Assembly: GCA_030674185.1 (NCBI GenBank)
Contig: JAPXFY010000211.1
Location: 22,501-50,000, forward strand
Direction of reading: 5' to 3'
Length of the DNA: 27,500 nucleotides
Source of the DNA: Monoplex corrugatus
Taxonomy: Eukaryota > Mollusca > Gastropoda > Littorinimorpha > Ranellidae
Shown: positions 8,345-18,429 of the stretch, piece by piece
Layout of the letters: every line of letters begins with the position of its first letter
Position numbering within the stretch: position 1 is the first letter of the stretch
Notes under the pieces: generated by a model
The model's database searches: none
Seen by the model: the letters and a program-made list of their open reading frames with translations, nothing else
What the model was told of the DNA's origin: nothing
Program-made: the position numbers and the translations under genes

Positions 8345-11300
8345 GTGAGTCTGAGTATGTACATTGCTGTTTGCATGATCAAACAAGTTCTGAACCATTT
8401 TCTTTCAAATGACTTTTCTCATGACACTCAAAAAGGTCAATATGCAACTATTCGATTTGAAATTTAATTTTGGTATATCTGAAGACGGCATGGAAATGTT
8501 ACAAAGTATTTTCCAATATCATATGATCTTTTCCTTTTATCAGTTTGCATCGTCACCCTCATGCAACTTGGGTATGAATGTTACTGAAATTAGATAAAGA
8601 GCTGAGTTTACGTTTGTTTTGTTTCCAATATTGGAGGAGTCAACAAATATTTGGAATTAACAGTCAATGATCTAAGGGAAAAAAGTACCCATTTACGTTT
8701 CCTGAATACTGGAGATGATTCGGTCATATCTGGGGAGTGATTCCCATATAACAATGAAATTTTGAATATTGAATTTTGTATATCATATCCAGATAGGCCA
8801 GGTTCACGGACAGCTCTCTGTTTATATCTGCTATCTTGCTATCCCATGATAAGGTCCAAATTGTTAGCACCTATTAGTGCAGGTGTGGACAACACCACTA
8901 GAAGCCGCTCAAACATGGAAGAGGAGAATACCACATGTCTCGACATTGGCTGTTCCATTACAGTCATGATCAGAGTAGTTGCTGATCACTTTGAAATCTT
9001 TGCATAGGAATTACTTTCGATCGAACAGGTGAGCTAGAACAGGTGACCAGGCAAGAAGACAGTTGAACGGATTTTGAATAATTACATATGCTTCTGCACT
9101 GCACCCTTGAACATGGGTTTGCCAGTGACACTGACCACATAGGATGCCATAACAGTAGTTTATAAAACATCGTTTGATAAAGTCATGGACTGAATCTGGA
9201 GAAGCAGCAACCACTAACGTTTGTATTCGTAAGCATTAGAAATTAGACATTAAATGCCGATGAGAAAGGTTTAAAGTCTTTGAAATTAAAATGCCTTTTA
9301 AAGTATCTTTGTAAAACTATCAAACTATCTATCTTTCAGCCATCGAAAATCCGTTTTATTTTTTGGACGTAGGCCTTCCCCAATTGCTTCCATTCATTTC
9401 AATCCAGCGCTTTTCCTCTCCAGTTCATATCAAATCCACCTAGGCCGTCTCTCAATCTAGTTTTCTGTCTCCCTGTACTGTAAGTGCCATTGTCCAACAA
9501 TTGTCCATTCTCCAGGTGAGATGTCTTGCCCAGTTCCATTTCAGTTTGTTGGTGGTTTCCAGGATGTCTCACACTTTTGCTCTTTGTATGATCCTCTGAG
9601 GGATCTTTTCAGGTGATACCAAGCCTGATTCTTTCCTGAGCTCGCTGCATGGGTCTTAGTTTCAAAGCGAGATTGTTTTTTTTTTTTGCTTTGTTTTGTT
9701 TTGTTTGTTTGTTTGTTTGTTAGATTCCACGTTTCAGCAGTATAGGTGACTGTGGGCAGAATGTATTGGTTGAAGATTTTTCATTTCAGGTCAATTGGAA
9801 TTTTGTCATTCTTGACAACCAAACTTGCTCTTCCAAATGCTTACCAACCAATTGTTATCCTACGTTTTTGATGTTTTCCTCTTTCAAGGAGGATTCTGCT
9901 GAGATGCAGTGGCCTAACTAAATGTTGTGGTCAACCTTTTCTAGCTCTTCATTTTGGACCATGATTTTTCTGCTAGGTCTTCGATATAGATGTTGACCAG
10001 AACTTTTATTTTCATCAAGTATACTGTGGGTCGTGCTGTTTTACTGCGTTCATTTAACTCGTTCAGGATATTTTGTATTTTCTTGAGACTCCACAAAGAT
10101 GACAATGTTGTCAGAAATACTGACGTGACTGAGATATTCTCCATAAATTCTAATGCCTTTTTCAGACCAGTCAAGATCTCAAAAGACCATTTCGAAGCAA
10201 GCTGTAAAGAATTTAGGAGAGCTGTTGTCTCCCTGGCTTACTCCTTTCTCTTAGTTGAATGGCTCAGTGTCTTTGTGTAGCCAGATTAACGATTAGGCAG
10301 ATCTGTAGATATGCTCAAGGACGTCTATATATACAGGATCAGCGCCCTGTTGTCTGACTGCTTCAGTGACTTTGCAAATCTCTACAGAATTAAAAATTTT
10401 GAGGTAGTCAACTAGCCCTATAACGAGAGGTTTTCGGTATGCACTGCATTTTTCGATTACTTGCCCAGCGTGTGAAGGTGGTCATTTGTTGAGAAGTCTT
10501 TCCTCGAACTAGCTTGTTCTTTAAGTTGGTTATCCTCGAGGACGTTTGAGATTCTGCTCATGATAGTTTTGGTGAAAATCTTGTAGACACAATATAAGCT
10601 AATGGAGTGGAAGTTGGATACGTCGTTTGGGTTATCTTTCTTATGTAAGAGAATTGTTATTGCCTGATTCTGGTCTTCTGATGTCTTGCTTTGATGACAT
10701 CATAAGTTTCCTTCAGGAGACCAGTGGTAATGTTCTTGTAAAATTGTTCTACTTCAAACATCACTTCTTTTGATAATTACCTCAGAAAGATCAGTCCTTT
10801 CAATTACTATCATATTTATGGGATAAGATGACGGTGATAATGGGGAAGATGGTAATTTACCTGCTGCAATCACATCAGATAGAGTGCATGGAAGATTAAG
10901 AAAAAGAGGGGACAATTTTAGCAAGGTTATGATAAAGGCTTATGAAATGAATGAAATCTATGAACTGTAGACTCATGTCAAGAATCTTCTTTCATCTTTC
11001 TAATACATTCTTCCTGGGTATTTCAGATATGGCCCAATGTTCACGTGGATCATAAACCATAACATCACTGTGATATGTTCTCTTCCCTGGGTCTCCCAAG
11101 TTCTGATAGCCATCGTGGCCAGTGAGAGGTGTTTCTGTGTCCTGCAGCCCTTCAAGTCCCAGACAATTCTTCACACTTCTACCATGACGTCGATAATTAT
11201 TACAGTTTTTATTGTGGTTGTAGGGCTTCGGTTCCTTGTGAACACTCGATATTATCTCGTCTGTGCTTATGATCCTGTCAGAGACATAATAGTTATGACA

Positions 11301-14300
11301 GGTAGTGTAAGTGAGTTTTATAAGAGTCACCAGAAGCTTGTAGACTATGTAGATGCGTTTATGTATGGCTTGGGTCTTCCATGGGTGGTGATAGTGGTGG
11401 TAGTAATATCAACGGTCATCACAGTGATAAAATTACGTCAGACTGCTGAGTGGCGGGCTGACACGACATCAATCAGTGGTGGTGTGTCCACACGAGACAT
11501 TGGTGTGACCCGTATGCTGGTTGGAAACTCTATCTTTTTTATTGTATGTACCTTTCCGTCTGGTTTGTTCAGGTAAGAATGATTTATTTCTCTTTTTGAC
11601 TTGACGAATAGTTATTTCATGTCTCCTGCAGTCACGTTTATGTCAGTATACTTTTATTGATAGTGCACTTTTCTTTTTGTTCACAACTTCTGTGCTACCT
11701 CAGTGATGTTGATTCCAACTTGCTCAGCATTCCACCAAACTGAAGTTCAATCAGTCAAAACCCCAGAGTAGAAAGCCCATGAGAGCTAAGTATGTGAAAC
11801 TACCATAGGGTCACTTCTAGAGGAGACCCTGCATGGAGTTTGGACTTTGTTCAAGAATTCATCGAACTCACACAATTCCATATGTGATTATCCCAAATCA
11901 GCCAACAATTATATGGCAGACACCCTAGCTCTGCAAAAAACCCTAAGCGCTGGTGAGGTCTTGCAATTGGGGTGGGGCAGAGGGATTTTTTTAAACACTC
12001 AGCTGACACCACCAGAATGATGGAAACATTGAGACAGGCAATGAACAGGCCAGTTTTTAATGTTGCAGACTGGGACTGAACTTGAGATATCGTATCTCGA
12101 GTCCATGGCTCTGTCATAAATACTGCCTGCCAAATCCCCTTCTGGCAGTGTTCGCTCATTAACAGACCCAGACTAAGTGAGAGACCTCTGGCAAGATGAT
12201 CACTACCACAACCTTACAAACACAGCCACTATAAGTATTGATACTAAACATCACAATCTAATTCAAGTGCAGAAAAATAACATAAGCCAAAGCTGAGGTC
12301 TTCAAGAGATCAGAGCATTAATGACTACAGAACCCAAGACAATTTCACAGTGCTTGGATGGCTGATGATTTCGTGGCAATTAAGGGGGTGATTATCATAA
12401 TGTAATCACATTCCATCTAGGATTGAGACTGTGTTGTAGTATTTACTTCAGGATTCACTTCACATTAATACGTTGATATATTAGATCTAGTGGTGAAGCA
12501 TCAGCTGTTGGGTGTTTGTTTTGAGTTGTCTGCTACCAGATCTATCAGTATCAGTTTGAACATTACATGTGTGACAGGGATGTACTTTGTGATTGCTATC
12601 ATTACTTATCCTGCTGTTAACTGGACCCAAGATTACATCTGCAGTGTTGGTCAGGAAATTTTATCAAACACATTCAGTGACGCATTTGTAAAGTAGATGA
12701 GACTCACTGTGTGATCCCAGTCGTACGAATGAACCATAGCTCGCTCAACTCTATGTGGGAGCAAGTAGTCAGGGCTGAAAAATCCCTCATGCATTTTGGA
12801 CTCCTGAGAGTTCAAACTCAGGATTCCCAGTCAGTGGCAATAACTACATCATCACAATGATGGGTTTGTGTTGACAACTTTGCACTTCTGTATTTGACTG
12901 ACGTTTAGTAACAACACTATGTATGTAACCAGTCGCCATGGTGTAGTGGTCAGCATGATGGATTATCAACTGAAAAGTTGTGGGCATGAATCCCCATCAG
13001 TCTCTTCAAAAAGCACTGTTTTTTTTTCTTGGCTTTGACCATCCCCAACCCAGAGCTGAGCATGCTGTTGAATTGTTGACCACACAGTCCAGTCTCATAC
13101 ACTTCATGAATTCGCCATTGAGAGCGTTGTTCAAATCTTCTGACCATCACCACAGGTATCCATATTTCTCACGCCTGGTTGACTCTTTCTCCATATCATC
13201 ATAATCGGGCTGTCAATATTGTGCCAGCTTCTGTGGCCATTAAGGTGACAGACACTATGACATAAAAAAGGTGAACACAAAGGAAATCTTCCTAAGTGCG
13301 ATGATCCAAAAACATTTTACAAATATAACAATTGTTTGTGATCATGCGCGAGCCTACATGAGTATATATGTGCATGTCGATATGTGTGTATATCTTAGTG
13401 GCTGATATGATGTATCCAGTGTTTTGGTTGGTGACTGAGTAGTTGTCACCTCTTGCTTTCACCACACACTGCTGACTAACACTGCTGCTTGCAGCTCTGT
13501 GAAATGGAGACAAAATGCGTAAGTCTCTTTCTGTCGGTACATAGCCCCACCATCAGCACATGGTAACAGAGCACTTCATATACCAGACACCCATCTACAG
13601 GTAAAGAGCACCACTGCCTTGTAATTATCTTGGGAGAGACCAAGCCTAAGGGAATAATCCATGACAGAAAATCACCAGTGCCTGGTGGTTGTCTTAGGAA
13701 AGTCTTCAGCTAAGGGAATAATTTCAGGCAGCCCCCACTGCCTTGTGGGTAATCGTGGGAAGACGAAAGGCTAGCGTAGAGTTTATAGAAAAACCGATGG
13801 ATGGGAATAGGAAACAGCCATCAGATCATCCAAAGTAAACAATGGCCATACACAATAAAAGAAAATGTAACAACTTAAATAGAGGTTCTACTGGAGTACC
13901 TTCATCTGGTAGTTGAAGTCATGCTCAGCATGTGACACCTGACCATCATCAAGCTACTGCAAACAGATTCATCAAGAAACCAGTCTGGTTCTATCCTGAT
14001 GAATAACAGATTAAGAAATTCTTTACTGATAGCAAAACAATTACCAGGCACAGACTACAACAGTGACCACAATCCTGTAATGGGAAAATTTAGGCTGAAA
14101 CTAAAGAGAAAAAATCAAACCAAAAATAGCATTAAACTAAATCTGGAACTCGTAAAGACAGATGAATCAACTGGTAGAAAATTCGCTTGTTGTGTTCAAA
14201 ACAAATTCAGTGCTCTGAAGACGTTGGGGAAAGTTGTGAACAATGGAAAAAATTGAAAAAACTTGATAGATAAAGTGTGAGAAGAAATCTCTAGAATTGA

Positions 14301-15782
14301 CAGAAAATCAAAAAGAACTGGGTGACAAAACACATTTTAGGCCTGATGGATAAACGAAGGAAGGTAAGAGATAAAATGAAGAAAAAACAAACAAACAAAA
14401 CATGGAAAAGGAAAACAGGAATAAGTGCAATGAAGCTAAGGAAGCCTGGCTAGAAACAAAGCGCAAAAGAAGAGAAGACCAATACAAAACAGGCGCTACG
14501 TTTATAGTACAGAAACGTTAAAAAAATTGCCCACAGGAAAAAGAAATGCACATCTTAAGGTTGCTTAAATGGTACGGTTATCATCAAAAGAGAAAAGACA
14601 TTGGGTACATGGAGAACAGTAATGAGAAACAGTTTTGATGATAGCAGAAAGGAGGAACACATCATAAGAAAAAAGAACTCTGAAGGACCACCAGTAACGA
14701 AAGATGAAATTAGAACAGCGATGAAAAAGATGAAACAAGGAAAAGCTCGAGGATGGGACAACATTACTTTAAAAATGATTAAGACTCTATAAGAATTTGG
14801 TACTGAAAAATATAAAAGTCCTACTTAATGAAATTTATGACAACGAAAAGTCCCAAACGATAAATTAAACTCAATTGTCGTAGCACTTCCAAAGAAAACA
14901 GGCGCTATGAAATGTGAACTCCTTCGTATACTCAGCTTGATGAGCCATGTGACAAAGATTCTGTTAAGAATAACCATGATGACAAGGAACAGAATCAAAA
15001 CTGAAACAGCAGAAGAACAATGTGGATTTATCGATTGGAAAGAAACTGTTAATGTCTAATGCAGTCCTGGAGATCGGAACAAATCTCCACCCTTTACCAA
15101 CCATGTGGGAGGTAACCAGGTAGGAACGAACGTAGACCTAGCACTCAAAAGCCCGATGTCTTCTCCACCTGACCAGCGTGGACGTTTTCTTTGTTTGAAA
15201 ATGATACCAGGTACACTACAGTTTTAAGAGAATTAAGGGTTGAGTGTTCTCAGAAAATTTTGTTTGATACAGTTTATGGTCTTGAGAATCAGATTTTAGA
15301 GGATGAAAATGTTCACTCCCGTCGGTTAACAACTGAAACGTATTATTGGTGATGGATCTGTGTGCTTTTGTGGTTTCATTGCATCTGCTAGAATGTACTA
15401 TAATTGTCTTTTATTTCATTTTGATTAAAAGTATTTCATTTCATAAATTGTATCAATTGGAAATGATGTTCGTGCGTGTCCTAATGATACAAGTTCAATA
15501 CATTTTTGCGTCTTTGTTTTTCTCTCCATCTGTTTCAGAGTTGTATTGCTCTTTGTGCCAGAACTGAACAATGGAAGAAAATACCATAACATGTATGTCA
15601 TAGGGTCGTTTCTTCTTAACATAATGTCTTACATCAACGCCACCTTCAACATTGTTGTCTACTACATCATGGGGTCTCGCTACAGACAGACCTTGTGGAC
15701 TCTGTTCGGCAGAGAGAGATTACCGAAGACACCCTCAGCAAAACCACAACCAACCAAACGACTGTGCCAACGTATAAAGTAA
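7995..15782 (+). CDS. Class A G-protein-coupled receptor (orphan, mollusc-expanded type), 3 coding exons
   Basis: CDS = join(7995-8344, 11027-11572, 15539-15782), 1140 bases, 379 residues plus TAA. Both introns are GT-AG, and both interrupt a codon after its second base. A plasma-membrane seven-helix receptor that should signal through heterotrimeric G proteins. The N-terminus has three N-glycosylation sequons (N4, N11, N31). Approximate helices are TM1 46-70, TM2 82-104, TM3 126-150, TM4 171-189, TM5 225-252, TM6 278-303 and TM7 316-341, followed by helix 8 'GSRYRQTLWTLFG' at 344-356. Motifs are N65 (1.50), D92 in 'LSLSDG' (2.50), 'SERC' at 149-152 in place of DRY, P235 (5.50), 'CTFP' at 291-294 in place of CWxP, and 'NIVVY' at 336-340 in place of NPxxY. 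There is no Cys at the expected 3.25 position (Ile126) and no Trp in TM4. The start is the first ATG in frame. The pattern resembles large mollusc families often labelled chemosensory receptors. The ligand is unknown. Confidence 0.88.
8345..9364. other. Intron 1, first part; nothing recognised
   Basis: About 1 kb of AT-rich intron. The short frames at 8409-8597 and 8762-9007 show no family resemblance. No SINE head or LINE motif was seen. Confidence 0.5.
9365..10640 (-). pseudogene. RTE-like LINE relic, RT middle to C-terminus, antisense in intron 1
   Basis: Reading the - strand from about 10620 down, stop-broken frames give RT blocks. They are 'NFHSISLYCVYKIFTKTIMS' with 'NVLEDNQLKEQASSRKDFST' and 'NDHLHTL', then 'VDYLKIFNSVE' and 'RQQGADPVYIDVLEHIYRSA'. 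Next come 'GVSQGDNSSPKFFTACFEMV' and 'IRIYGEYLSHVSISDNIVIF' (the palm region, with the usual ADD replaced by SDN). Near 9930-9880 is 'LGHCISAESSLKEENIKN'. The end at about 9365 resembles the family's terminal 'GEAYVQ'. The order and wording match RTE-type elements rather than the CR1/L2-type LINE elsewhere in the window. Many stops show it is old and inactive. Confidence 0.75.
10640..11026. other. Intron 1, last part; nothing recognised
   Basis: About 390 bases between the RTE relic and exon 2. It may include more decayed RT sequence at its left side. Nothing else is seen apart from the exon 2 acceptor and its short pyrimidine tract. Confidence 0.45.
11027..11572 (+). CDS. Receptor coding exon 2 (TM3 to start of TM6)
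   Basis: The acceptor 'tgggtatttcag|atatgg' opens the exon at 11027. The first base completes Thr117, and 'YGPMFTW' leads into TM3. The exon carries SERC, TM4, extracellular loop 2 with C196, TM5, the third cytoplasmic loop and most of TM6 through 'CTFPSGLF'. The donor 'ttcag|gtaagaat' at 11573 leaves two bases of codon 299. Confidence 0.88.
11700..12160 (-). mobile_element. Weak SINE candidate in intron 2
   Basis: On the - strand near 12110-12070 there is a tRNA-like stretch, 'CCATGGACTCGAGATACG' and then 'CAAGTTCAGTCCCAGTC', the latter resembling a pol III B box and T arm. A long unrecognised body follows down to about 11700. No second copy is visible in the window, so both the identity and the ends are uncertain. 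Confidence 0.3.
12380..12435 (-). mobile_element. 3' end fragment of the window's SINE family
   Basis: 'cattccatctaggattgaga' at 12410-12429 is the reverse-strand counterpart of 'tctcagtcctagatggaact' at 17871-17890, near the 3' end of the SINE at 17567-17932. The tail-side 'gattatcataatg' also matches. Only the last 50-60 bases of the SINE are present, as expected of a 5'-truncated copy. Confidence 0.6.
12700..12870. other. Low-confidence tRNA-like segment in intron 2
   Basis: Contains 'gagagttcaaactcagg' (12807-12823), which is a B-box-like and stem-forming sequence on either strand. I could not find a convincing A box or a second copy. Recorded only as a possible SINE scrap. Confidence 0.2.
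12923..13210 (+). mobile_element. tRNA-derived SINE, copy 1
   Basis: The head 'agtcgccatggtgtagtggt' has an A box, and about 40 bases on 'gttgtgggcatgaatcccc' has a B box. The body matches the copy at 17567-17932: 'ccacacagtccagtctcat', 'cacttcatgaattcgccatt', 'tgctgttgaattgttga'. It ends with 'catatcatcataatc'. Shared head, body and tail between two sites identify a SINE family. It lies in receptor intron 2 in the sense direction. A functional tRNA is unlikely because the cloverleaf is degraded. Confidence 0.8.
13611..13790. repeat. Three imperfect tandem units of about 60 bp
   Basis: Units begin at 13611, 13675 and 13735, each with a version of 'ccactgccttgtgggtaatc'. The first two share 'ctaagggaataat' at the same internal position. 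All three have a 'cttgggagag'-like block after the start. The array sits just upstream of the RTE-like relic, so it may be part of that element's 5' region. Confidence 0.65.
13960..15060 (+). pseudogene. RTE-like LINE relic, endonuclease end to RT start, sense in intron 2
   Basis: The frame at 13999-14256 reads 'MNNRLRNSLLIAKQLPGTDY' and then 'NSDHNPVMGKFRLKLK', the C-terminal SDH motif block of an AP-type endonuclease. At 14401-14460 is 'NKCNEAKEAWLETK'. At 14690-14790 is 'PPVTKDEIRTAMKKMKQGKA' followed by 'RGWDNITLKMIKTL', the usual entry to the RT domain. Broken frames after it give 'LLNEIYDN', 'ALPKKTGAMKCE' and 'ISLMSHVTKILLR', ending near 'EEQCGFID' at about 15035. RT palm motifs are absent. 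Stops and shifts are frequent. The wording suggests the RTE group. Confidence 0.75.
15080..15180 (-). mobile_element. Candidate tRNA-like SINE head in intron 2
   Basis: On the - strand, 'GCTGGTCAGGTGGAGAAGAC' (an A-box-like region) is followed about 30 bases later by 'GGTCTACGTTCGTTCCTACC' (a B-box-like T arm). The spacing fits a tRNA head. No other copy is visible here, so the assignment is tentative. Confidence 0.4.
15539..15782 (+). CDS. Receptor coding exon 3 (end of TM6, TM7, C-tail)
   Basis: A strong polypyrimidine tract and 'tctgtttcag' end at 15538. The next base completes Arg299, followed by 'VVLLFVPELNNGRKYHN', TM7 with 'NIVVY', helix 8, and a short basic, proline-rich tail ending at TAA 15780-15782. 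Using the next AG (15540) would break the frame. Confidence 0.87.
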
Positions 15783-15986
15783 GATCACACACGTGAGGTG
15801 ACAACCCGGCCTGTACTTCTTGTTTCATCGCAAACTATGCTCCAAATGGATAGTGACTGGTTTAAATAACCAGTAACACAGCATATCAAGCTTGAAGCTT
15901 ACATATTTTTGTTTGATAACCACAAAAGTCTCTCTGTGTGACAATGGATAATTACTCGCTTTGGGATTAAGCCGAATAATCAAATG

Positions 15987-16085
15987 AATAAAAAAAATGA
16001 ACAGGGATGGAACTTGACAAAAGCAAGATAATTTTGATTTCGTTGTCAGTAGCGATTACCATAGGTTGGTGCGTTACAAAATAAA
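15987..16085 (+). terminator. Candidate poly(A) signals of the receptor gene
   Basis: AATAAA occurs at 15987-15992 and at 16080-16085, about 205 and 300 bases after the receptor stop codon. Either could direct 3' end formation. The base composition makes chance occurrences likely. Confidence 0.4.
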
Positions 16086-16089
16086 CCCA

Positions 16090-16560
16090 AAACAGAACTT
16101 GTTACTTTAACCTGATAGTTTCAAAATGGGAGAACGCTGCATTAATCATTTTTTAAACAAGGCCCATGTATCTCTAGAATGGTCATTGTGCTTTAAAACG
16201 AACTGATGAAAGTACATGCTTTTCAAGTGTTGGATTTGGTTTTAATTCGGTTTGTTCTCGTCCATGTCTTTTATTGTAAAGTTCTATATTTCAAACGTTT
16301 AAGCTTGAATTTTCGAAATGATTCATGCTGTTTACATTCAAGCCTAGCTCAGTATGAGTTGTGTTCTTCTACATCATTATGGAATGACAGAGCTAACAAA
16401 CACGCTGTTTGTGTGTTGAAGGTAGTTCAGTGCACCTTCTTCTGCACTAAGTTCTTCTGTCAGCAAAAAACCGCCTAATGATGCTGGATGAGACCCAGAC
16501 TAACAATACCTCACCACCAGACAACCAATCACCTCCCATTTCTGACGCCACACAAATCCA
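16090..16560. other. Receptor 3' flank; nothing recognised
   Basis: About 470 bases without recognised repeat or coding signal. The open frame at 16206-16478 shows no domain and sits in AT-rich sequence. Confidence 0.5.
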
Positions 16561-16735
16561 CACACGCACGTACGCACTCAATCAGGCACACACACACACG
16601 CACACACACACACATACACGCGCGCGCCGTCTGCGCACGCTCGCATGCACGCACGCTCGCACACACGCTCGCACGCAAGCACGCACGCACGCACACGCAC
16701 ACACAAACAAAGAAACAAACAAACACACACACACA
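16560..16735. repeat. CA/CGCA-rich microsatellite
   Basis: Interrupted CA tract with many CGCA, GCAC and CTCGCA units and a closing AAACAAAC stretch. Histidine/threonine-rich frames on the + strand are artefacts of the repeat. Confidence 0.9.
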
Positions 16736-16787
16736 CAATTCAGTTTATATTGCTTATAGCCCAGCCGACTGCTAGAGCCATATCAAG

Positions 16788-16791
<4 letters not shown>

Positions 16792-16835
<44 letters not shown>

Positions 16836-16946
16836 ACACACACACACACACACACACGCACACACACACACGCACACACACACAACATAAACACACACAC
16901 ACAAACACACACACACACACACACACACACCACACACACGCACACA

Positions 16947-16984
<38 letters not shown>

Positions 16985-17033
16985 CACAACATAAACACAC
17001 ACACACAAACACACATACACACACACAAATACA

Positions 17034-17101
<68 letters not shown>
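16792..17101. repeat. Long (CA)n array, about 310 bp
   Basis: Nearly continuous CA repeat with CACCACAC, CGCA, ACATAAAC and ACAAAC interruptions. The last 60 bases are almost pure. Cysteine/valine-rich frames of 100-140 residues on the - strand arise solely from TGTGTG and are not genes. Confidence 0.95.
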
Positions 17102-17205
17102 ATGAAAAAGCTACGAAGAAAACTCTAAAACGTGTGCAACCAACAACAAGAGCCATCGAGACAAAAAACAAGCAGAAGAGTCCATTGAAATTGCATTCAT
17201 TAATA

Positions 17206-17230
17206 CGTGATGATGATGACGATGATGATT

Positions 17231-17261
<31 letters not shown>

Positions 17262-17356
17262 CGATGACGACGACGATGACGATGATGATGATGATGATCG
17301 ATCATCATCATCATCATAATGACGATGACGACGACGACGACGATGATGATGATGAT
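17206..17356. repeat. (GAT/GAC)n triplet array with a central palindrome
   Basis: GAT and GAC triplets run from about 17207 to 17299, reverse into ATC triplets at 17300-17317, and return to GAT/GAC after 17320. The switch creates a perfect 36-bp palindrome at 17282-17317 centred on ATCGAT. An aspartate-run frame here is a repeat artefact. Confidence 0.92.
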
Positions 17357-17566
17357 GGACTCTTCCATTGATCTAATGGACGAGTGGGCAGGCTTGTCTT
17401 CAGTGCCTGTTGTAGGTCTTCAGGTGAAACAAACCAATCCTGGAAGCACATGTTCCACAGGCACCGCATGGGAAGAAGACCTGATGCCCTAATATCTGCT
17501 TCTTCTGGTCCTACCGTTATTCCTTATCACAATAAAGTTTCACATATAACAACATCTGACTTCTCC

Positions 17567-17932
17567 AGTCGCCGTGATCTAATGGTTAACGCAACAGATT
17601 ACCAACTGGAAGGTTGTGGGTTTGAATCCCCATCAGTCCCTCCAAAACTATATCATTATGGGATTTTCCGGCTCTAACCGGCTCCTACCCAGATTTGGGC
17701 ATGCTATGGGCTCATTGAGAAGACTGGAACCACACAGTCGAGTCTCATCCACTTCACGGATGCATCATTGAGCGTGTTGCTCAAATTTTCTGACCACAGC
17801 GCAGTTGTTTGCATGTCTCAGGCATGGGTATATTATGATAGTAAGGACAGAGTACATCCCTGTCATGCAGTCTCAGTCCTAGATGGAACTTCATAACATC
17901 ATAGTTATATCCTCATCGACATCATCATAATC
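17567..17932 (+). mobile_element. tRNA-derived SINE, copy 2 (more complete)
   Basis: The head 'gccgtgatctaatggttaac' contains a good A box, and 'gttgtgggtttgaatcccc' contains a good B box (17611-17629), with tRNA-like spacing. The body matches 12960-13160, and the 3' part matches the fragment at 12380-12435 in reverse. It ends in 'catcgacatcatcataat', directly before the TATG array. Internal pol III promoters, a family-specific body and a short triplet tail define a SINE. Confidence 0.85.
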
Positions 17933-17933
17933 T

Positions 17934-18426
17934 GTGTGTGTGCATGTTTTTATGTATGTTTATATGTATGTATGGATGTATGTATGTATGTATGTATGGT
18001 TATATGTATGTATGTATGTATGTATGTTTATATGTATGTATGTATGTATGTATGGTTATATGTATGTATGTATGTATGTATGTTTATATGTATGTATGTA
18101 TGTATGTATGTTTATATGTATGTGTGTATGTATGTATGTATGTATGTTTATATGTATGTATGTATGTATGTATGTATGGTTATATGTATGTATGTATGTA
18201 TGTTTATATGTATGTATGTATGTATGTATGTATGGTTATATGTATGTATGTATGTTTATATGTATGTATGTATGTATGTATGTTTATATGTATGTATGTA
18301 TGTTTATATGTATGTATGTATGTATGTATGTTTATATGTATGTATGTATGTATGTATGTTTATATGTATGTATGCATGTATTTATGTATGTATGTATGTA
18401 TGTATGTATGTGTGTATGTATGATGT
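17934..18426. repeat. (TATG)n array, about 490 bp
   Basis: Runs of 3-6 GTAT units are punctuated at irregular intervals by TTTA TATG or GGTTA TATG variants. This gives a loose higher-order repeat of roughly 24-48 bases. It begins at the 3' end of a SINE, a common birthplace of microsatellites. It stays open in all three + frames because the repeat lacks stop codons, so the Met-Tyr-Val-Cys frames are not genes. Confidence 0.95.
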
Positions 18427-18429
18427 ATG

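Noticed and set aside
12490..12696. A 68-residue frame with a hydrophobic stretch in intron 2, considered as an extra or duplicated receptor exon
   Set aside because: The receptor is complete without it. Its similarity to TM4 is too weak, and I see no convincing splice pair around it.
16740..17171. Long cysteine/valine-rich frames on the - strand
   Set aside because: They are direct translations of TGTGTG repeats, occur in all frames of the array, and have no non-repeat sequence of substance.
17134..17319. Aspartate-run protein
   Set aside because: It is the translation of the GAT/GAC triplet array and its flank, with no supporting exon signals.
17567..17640. A functional tRNA gene
   Set aside because: A and B boxes are present, but a proper cloverleaf cannot be drawn, and the sequence continues into a SINE body shared with another locus.
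17384..17677. A 97-residue frame on the + strand
   Set aside because: Its second half is the SINE head and body, and its first half has no recognisable feature.
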